Assembly: GCA_028293225.1 (NCBI GenBank)
Contig: JAQGPE010000508.1
Location: 1 to 7,377 of the forward strand
Origin: Akkermansiaceae bacterium
GTDB lineage: Bacteria; Verrucomicrobiota; Verrucomicrobiia; Verrucomicrobiales; Akkermansiaceae
Direction of reading: 5' to 3'
Length of the DNA stretch: 7,377 nt
Shown: positions 5,060-7,377 of the stretch, piece after piece
How the letters are laid out: every line of letters begins with the position of its first letter
How positions within the stretch are numbered: the stretch's first letter is position 1
Position numbers and translations under genes: made by a program
The notes under the pieces: generated by a model
What the model was told of the DNA's origin: nothing
Database searches by the model: none
What the model saw: the letters and a program-made list of their open reading frames with translations, nothing else

Positions 5060-5890
5060 TTAGTGCGCGGGCGGGGGCTCCGGCTCTCCGACATTGAAAG
5101 GGTTGACGCCGGCGATGGCGTTCTTCGGCTTGGCGTCGCGCCGCGCCTGGCGGTTGATCTGGTTGAGCACCACCTCGCCGGGCTCGCGGGCATCACCCTC
5201 GATGTAGAGTTCCGGGGTGATGAAGACGATGGCGGTGTAGCCGTGGACCGTGGAGATGGAGACCAGCGTGTCCGGGCGGTCTTTCAAGTGGCCGGCGATG
5301 TTCCACTCCATCGCGCCCTGCGGGCTGTCGGTGCGGTCGACGTCGATGTCGTATTCCTGGCCGTCGAAGCCGGGCAGTTTGATCGATTTCACGTCGGCCG
5401 GGGCGTTGGCCACCGAGTTGCCGAGGTTGCTGATGTAGTCGTCACAGTAGACGAGCTGGCGCTTTTCGACCCAGGCGTTCTCGCGGCTCAGGCGGTCCTC
5501 CTCCAGGTCATTGTGGGCGAGTTCATGCAGGATCGCCGGGTCCCTGCCGTTGGCGCTGGTCCAGGCGAAGGAGTCCGACTTTTGCGAGATCGCGAAGGGC
5601 TTCAGACGGAAGCTGGCGCGGTTCGGCGTGGCGACGAAGTTTCCTTCTGCCTGGAAGCGCCCGTCGGGCGAGTCGGACAGAGCCGGGAGCGGCGCCTGCG
5701 AACGAGCGCTTCTCTCGCTCGCAGGCCGGGACCGTCCGTTGCTGCCGGTGGAGGCATCCGCTGGTGTCTGGGATTTCCCGGATGCCGTGGCCTGGGCGCG
5801 GTGGGCCTGGTCGACTTTTTGAACGGTGAAAAACAGTGCGGCGACGATGGCGGCAGCGATGACGGACCAGAGAATGGGACGGCCTTTCAT
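5060..5890 (-). CDS. Membrane-anchored protein with metalloprotease-propeptide-like domain
   Basis: The 276-aa product has an N-terminal membrane anchor or uncleaved signal (about 7-23, ILWSVIAAAIVAALFF). A Ser/Ala/Arg-rich low-complexity linker (about 30-75) follows, then a charged helical stretch (117-147) and a beta-rich region (about 165-248). That last region (KLPGFDGQEYDIDV, WNIAGHL, DTLVSISTVHGYTAIVF, ELYIEGD, VVLNQIN) resembles the pattern of propeptides preceding secreted reprolysin-like proteases: 'F-D-G', 'W-x-G-x-(L/V)-x-G', a Val/Ser strand, then a final 'I-x-P'-like strand. I recognise this by pattern only. HELAH (122-126) matches the short HExxH motif, but no third ligand or Met-turn is seen, so it is probably not an active site. 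It is the second gene after the 383-aa gene (27-bp gap); the prodomain-less protease lies 240 bp downstream. No Shine-Dalgarno is seen. Confidence 0.75.
   Translation of the reverse strand: MKGRPILWSVIAAAIVAALFFTVQKVDQAHRAQATASGKSQTPADASTGSNGRSRPASERSARSQAPLPALSDSPDGRFQAEGNFVATPNRASFRLKPFAISQKSDSFAWTSANGRDPAILHELAHNDLEEDRLSRENAWVEKRQLVYCDDYISNLGNSVANAPADVKSIKLPGFDGQEYDIDVDRTDSPQGAMEWNIAGHLKDRPDTLVSISTVHGYTAIVFITPELYIEGDAREPGEVVLNQINRQARRDAKPKNAIAGVNPFNVGEPEPPPAH
5694..5726. repeat. Palindromic element inside the coding region
   Basis: GCCTGCGAACGAG (5694-5706) pairs with CTCGCTCGCAGGC (5714-5726) over 13 positions with one mismatch and a 7-nt loop. It lies within the low-complexity linker (residues about 55-66, PASERSARSQA) of the 276-aa protein, where an in-frame insertion would be tolerated. 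No T-run follows on either side, so an intrinsic terminator is unlikely. Confidence 0.6.
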
Positions 5891-5917
5891 GATGGAAAAG
5901 AGCGAGGTGGAAGGGAA

Positions 5918-7069
5918 TCAGCGGGCGCTGCTGACGGCGATGAGCTGGCGGGCCTTTTCGCCGTAAGCGGCGGCCTGCGCGGGGTCGTGAAACATGCCGG
6001 AGACCTGCAGGGCGTTGTCCGGCGCCTCCCGCAGGGTGGCATCGAGATAGCGGGCCAGGGCGCGGTCCTGCATCTGGTTGAGGTGCGGATCGCCGGGCGT
6101 GCCGAAGATTTCCGCGAGTTGAGCGGGGTCGTTGATCAGTCCGGCGGCGATCTCGGGATGGCTGTTAGAGAGCGCACCCATCACGTCCTCCAGCATGGAG
6201 CGCTTGCCCTCGCTGGCGGGGGCGTTGCGCAGCCAGTCCAGGATTTCCTCCGGCTGGGCGTCGATCAGTTTGGCCCCCAGCCGCCCGGCCCACGCGGCCA
6301 TCGCCGGGTCATCGAGTTGGCTGCCCAGCATCCCGGAAATCTCCGGGAAGGTGGTGGTGCGGGAGGTCTCCACCAGCGACTCGACCGCCGAGATTTTGAG
6401 AGACGAGTCCTTCGGGTCATTGAGGCCGTTGACCCAGCCGATCAGCTTCGGGAGCTGGTCCGGCTGCTCCTGCTGGCAGATGGAAGATAGAAAGGCAAGT
6501 TGCACCATTGGGCTGGCGAATGCCTCCCGGGAAGATTGCCGAAGGCTGGCGGTGACCTGGCCAAGGTCGGCTTCGGAAATCCAGCGATTCATTAACTCAC
6601 GCTCCAGCGGCACGATGCCTGCAGATGCGTGAAGCCGGGCCAGCAGGCCGAGCGTTCCACCGGGGTCGGTCGCGAAGAGCTGGTTCGCCAGAGCCCGCAG
6701 TGCGGCTTCGTGGGCCTGCGGATTTTTTTCATAGAGCGAAGCGATTTGCTCAGTGAGCGGAGTGCGCTGCAATTTGCCGTGGCTGAGCAGCTGGTCCGCG
6801 AGATTGGCGGTGTTCGAGCGGCTGGGATCCTTGAGCCAGGCTTGAAAGACGAGCTCGGCCGGTGGCTTGGCAGCAGTGATGCTTGAGCTGTTAGAGCGAT
6901 TTTGACCGGGGGTGCTTTCTGCGGAGCTTGGGTTGCTTTTCGACGGAAGACGCCAGGCAAAGGGGAGGCTGGCGGCTCCGGCGAGCAACAGGAAAATGCG
7001 GAGGGTTCGGTGGTTGCGCGGGCCGGGGGGAGGCGTGGGTTCTGATCGGGTTCCGGCAGTTTGGCTCAT
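5918..7069 (-). CDS. Membrane-anchored helical-repeat protein, 383 aa, function unknown
   Basis: I do not recognise a named family. A short Pro-rich cytoplasmic N-terminus (1-20) and a single hydrophobic segment (about 22-39, TLRIFLLLAGAASLPFAW) precede a Ser/Asn/Pro-rich linker (42-70). The remaining 310 residues are almost all helical and read like an alpha-solenoid. Recurring helix pairs carry short motifs such as DPGGTLGLL, DDPAMAAWAG, QPEEILDWLRNAP, DNALQ and DPAQAAAYG; similar 'DP-x-x-A-x-x-W' helical repeats are common in uncharacterised Verrucomicrobia proteins. This suggests a protein-binding scaffold held at the membrane, facing the periplasm if the N-terminus stays inside. The start at ATG 7069 is the first in the frame; no Shine-Dalgarno precedes it. 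It is the first gene of a likely two-gene operon, ending 27 bp before the propeptide-like gene. Confidence 0.8.
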   Translation of the reverse strand: MSQTAGTRSEPTPPPGPRNHRTLRIFLLLAGAASLPFAWRLPSKSNPSSAESTPGQNRSNSSSITAAKPPAELVFQAWLKDPSRSNTANLADQLLSHGKLQRTPLTEQIASLYEKNPQAHEAALRALANQLFATDPGGTLGLLARLHASAGIVPLERELMNRWISEADLGQVTASLRQSSREAFASPMVQLAFLSSICQQEQPDQLPKLIGWVNGLNDPKDSSLKISAVESLVETSRTTTFPEISGMLGSQLDDPAMAAWAGRLGAKLIDAQPEEILDWLRNAPASEGKRSMLEDVMGALSNSHPEIAAGLINDPAQLAEIFGTPGDPHLNQMQDRALARYLDATLREAPDNALQVSGMFHDPAQAAAYGEKARQLIAVSSAR

Positions 7070-7070
7070 G

Positions 7071-7089
7071 AGACAGGTATTTTCTGTCT
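7071..7089 (-). repeat. 6-bp inverted repeat just before the 383-aa gene
   Basis: AGACAG (7071-7076) and CTGTCT (7084-7089) flank a 7-nt AT-rich spacer (GTATTTT), directly upstream of the ATG at 7069. In the minus-strand transcript this would form a small hairpin abutting the start codon. Its outer bases (7087-7089) are shared with the longer inverted repeat at 7087-7167, so the two structures exclude each other. Confidence 0.4.
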
Positions 7090-7167
7090 GTTTTTGGGTG
7101 TGATGAGTTAAATTTACAGATGTGAATCGGAGTCATTGAATCCTTTGGAAGATCACCCAAAAATAGA
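7087..7167. repeat. 14-bp inverted repeat flanking the putative promoter
   Basis: TCTGTTTTTGGGTG (7087-7100) pairs with CACCCAAAAATAGA (7154-7167) over 14 positions with one G-T wobble; the inner 10 bp are perfect. The 53-nt spacer is AT-rich and holds the possible promoter of the downstream operon. Two distant half-sites around a promoter fit a looping regulator; alternatively the arms could form a long-range leader stem if transcription starts further upstream. Confidence 0.5.
7111..7140 (-). promoter_or_regulatory. Possible sigma70-type promoter for the 383-aa/276-aa operon
   Basis: On the minus strand TTCAAT (7140-7135) and TAAATT (7116-7111) are spaced by 18 bp in an AT-rich patch, about 40 nt before the ATG at 7069. 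Both boxes deviate from consensus (about three of six matches for the -35), so this is a weak prediction. Confidence 0.3.
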
Positions 7168-7377
7168 TCCGGCAGACTTAGGGGTGAGGCTCTTTCATGG
7201 CAAGATGAAAGGTGCAGCGAATGCAGGAATGATTTGTAATCCTGTTAGGGTAACGATTCCTGTGTTTTGAGCCAAGGCCGGAAATTGCAGGATTGCCGGA
7301 AGCAACCGACTTTTTTGCGCGCAGGGAAAGCCGGGATCCGGACCGGGATGGGCACAACTCCTGCCCGGTGCGAAATC

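Larger units (their letters stand above)
7070..7377. other. Non-coding stretch at the right edge, no supported gene
   Basis: I checked both strands and see no convincing gene in these 308 bp. On the minus strand several frames stay open to the right edge for 40-65 codons, but their codon use and residues are not protein-like. On the plus strand the best start (7205) gives only 21 residues. The left 100 bp is AT-richer than the rest of the window and carries the inverted repeats and possible promoter listed separately. The last 130 bp is GC-rich with scattered CCGG-containing short repeats. Confidence 0.6.

Noticed and set aside
4991..6490. Plus-strand 499-codon frame opposite the two membrane-anchored genes
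   Set aside because: It begins within the inverted repeat and crosses the boundary between two minus-strand genes; its composition is that of an antisense shadow in GC-rich DNA.
7231..7274. tRNA-like fragment: GATTTGTAATC resembling a tRNA-Thr(TGT) anticodon arm, then CGATTCC and CCA
   Set aside because: No D-arm or acceptor stem is present, and the T-arm does not pair with a 7-nt loop. It could be a decayed tRNA 3' half or attachment-site remnant, but chance is as likely; a covariance-model tRNA search would decide.
7189..7377. Minus-strand frames open to the right edge (40-65 codons)
   Set aside because: No codon bias, motif or family resemblance; three frames are open in a short GC-rich stretch, as expected by chance.

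Overview
The window looks like GC-rich bacterial chromosome. I infer Verrucomicrobiota (Luteolibacter/Verrucomicrobiaceae-like) because of the short-form citrate synthase, few clear Shine-Dalgarno sites, an 'NPYxxP' N-terminus typical of Planctomycetes/Verrucomicrobia membrane proteins, lineage-type hypothetical proteins and a 'CGCCAAG' repeat element. No 16S or other lineage marker is present, so this placement is inference.

Layout. (1) Positions 1-940, minus: the N-terminal two thirds of an M81/MlrC-family metallopeptidase-like protein, cut by the window's left edge. (2) Positions 1126-1392, plus: a small orphan ORF, separated by a snug stem-loop (1391-1417) from the convergent next unit. 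(3) Positions 1417-2956, minus: a two-gene unit of citrate synthase followed by a small 3-TM membrane protein whose GTG start overlaps the end of the citrate synthase gene. (4) Positions 3086-3781, plus: tsaB (tRNA t6A modification), transcribed divergently from citrate synthase and ending at a good bidirectional terminator (3793-3822). (5) Positions 3863-4819, minus: a secreted metzincin-type zinc protease with a C-terminal calcium-binding beta/gamma-crystallin domain. (6) Positions 4820-5059: a non-coding gap holding a leader hairpin and a near-perfect 32-bp inverted repeat built of CGCCAAG units. (7) Positions 5060-7069, minus: two membrane-anchored proteins 27 bp apart, probably one operon. 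The upstream one is an N-terminally anchored helical-repeat protein. The downstream one carries a region resembling the propeptide of secreted metalloproteases. (8) Positions 7070-7377: no convincing gene, but AT-rich and carrying overlapping inverted repeats upstream of that operon.

Two genes are housekeeping (citrate synthase, tsaB). The part most worth a second look is 3863-7069. There, a protease whose catalytic domain follows directly on its signal peptide, with no propeptide, lies downstream of a separate membrane-anchored protein with a propeptide-like domain. This may be a split inhibitor/chaperone-protease arrangement, but that is a hypothesis. I did not find evidence of a CRISPR array, a mobile-element transposase, an intact tRNA or an rRNA.
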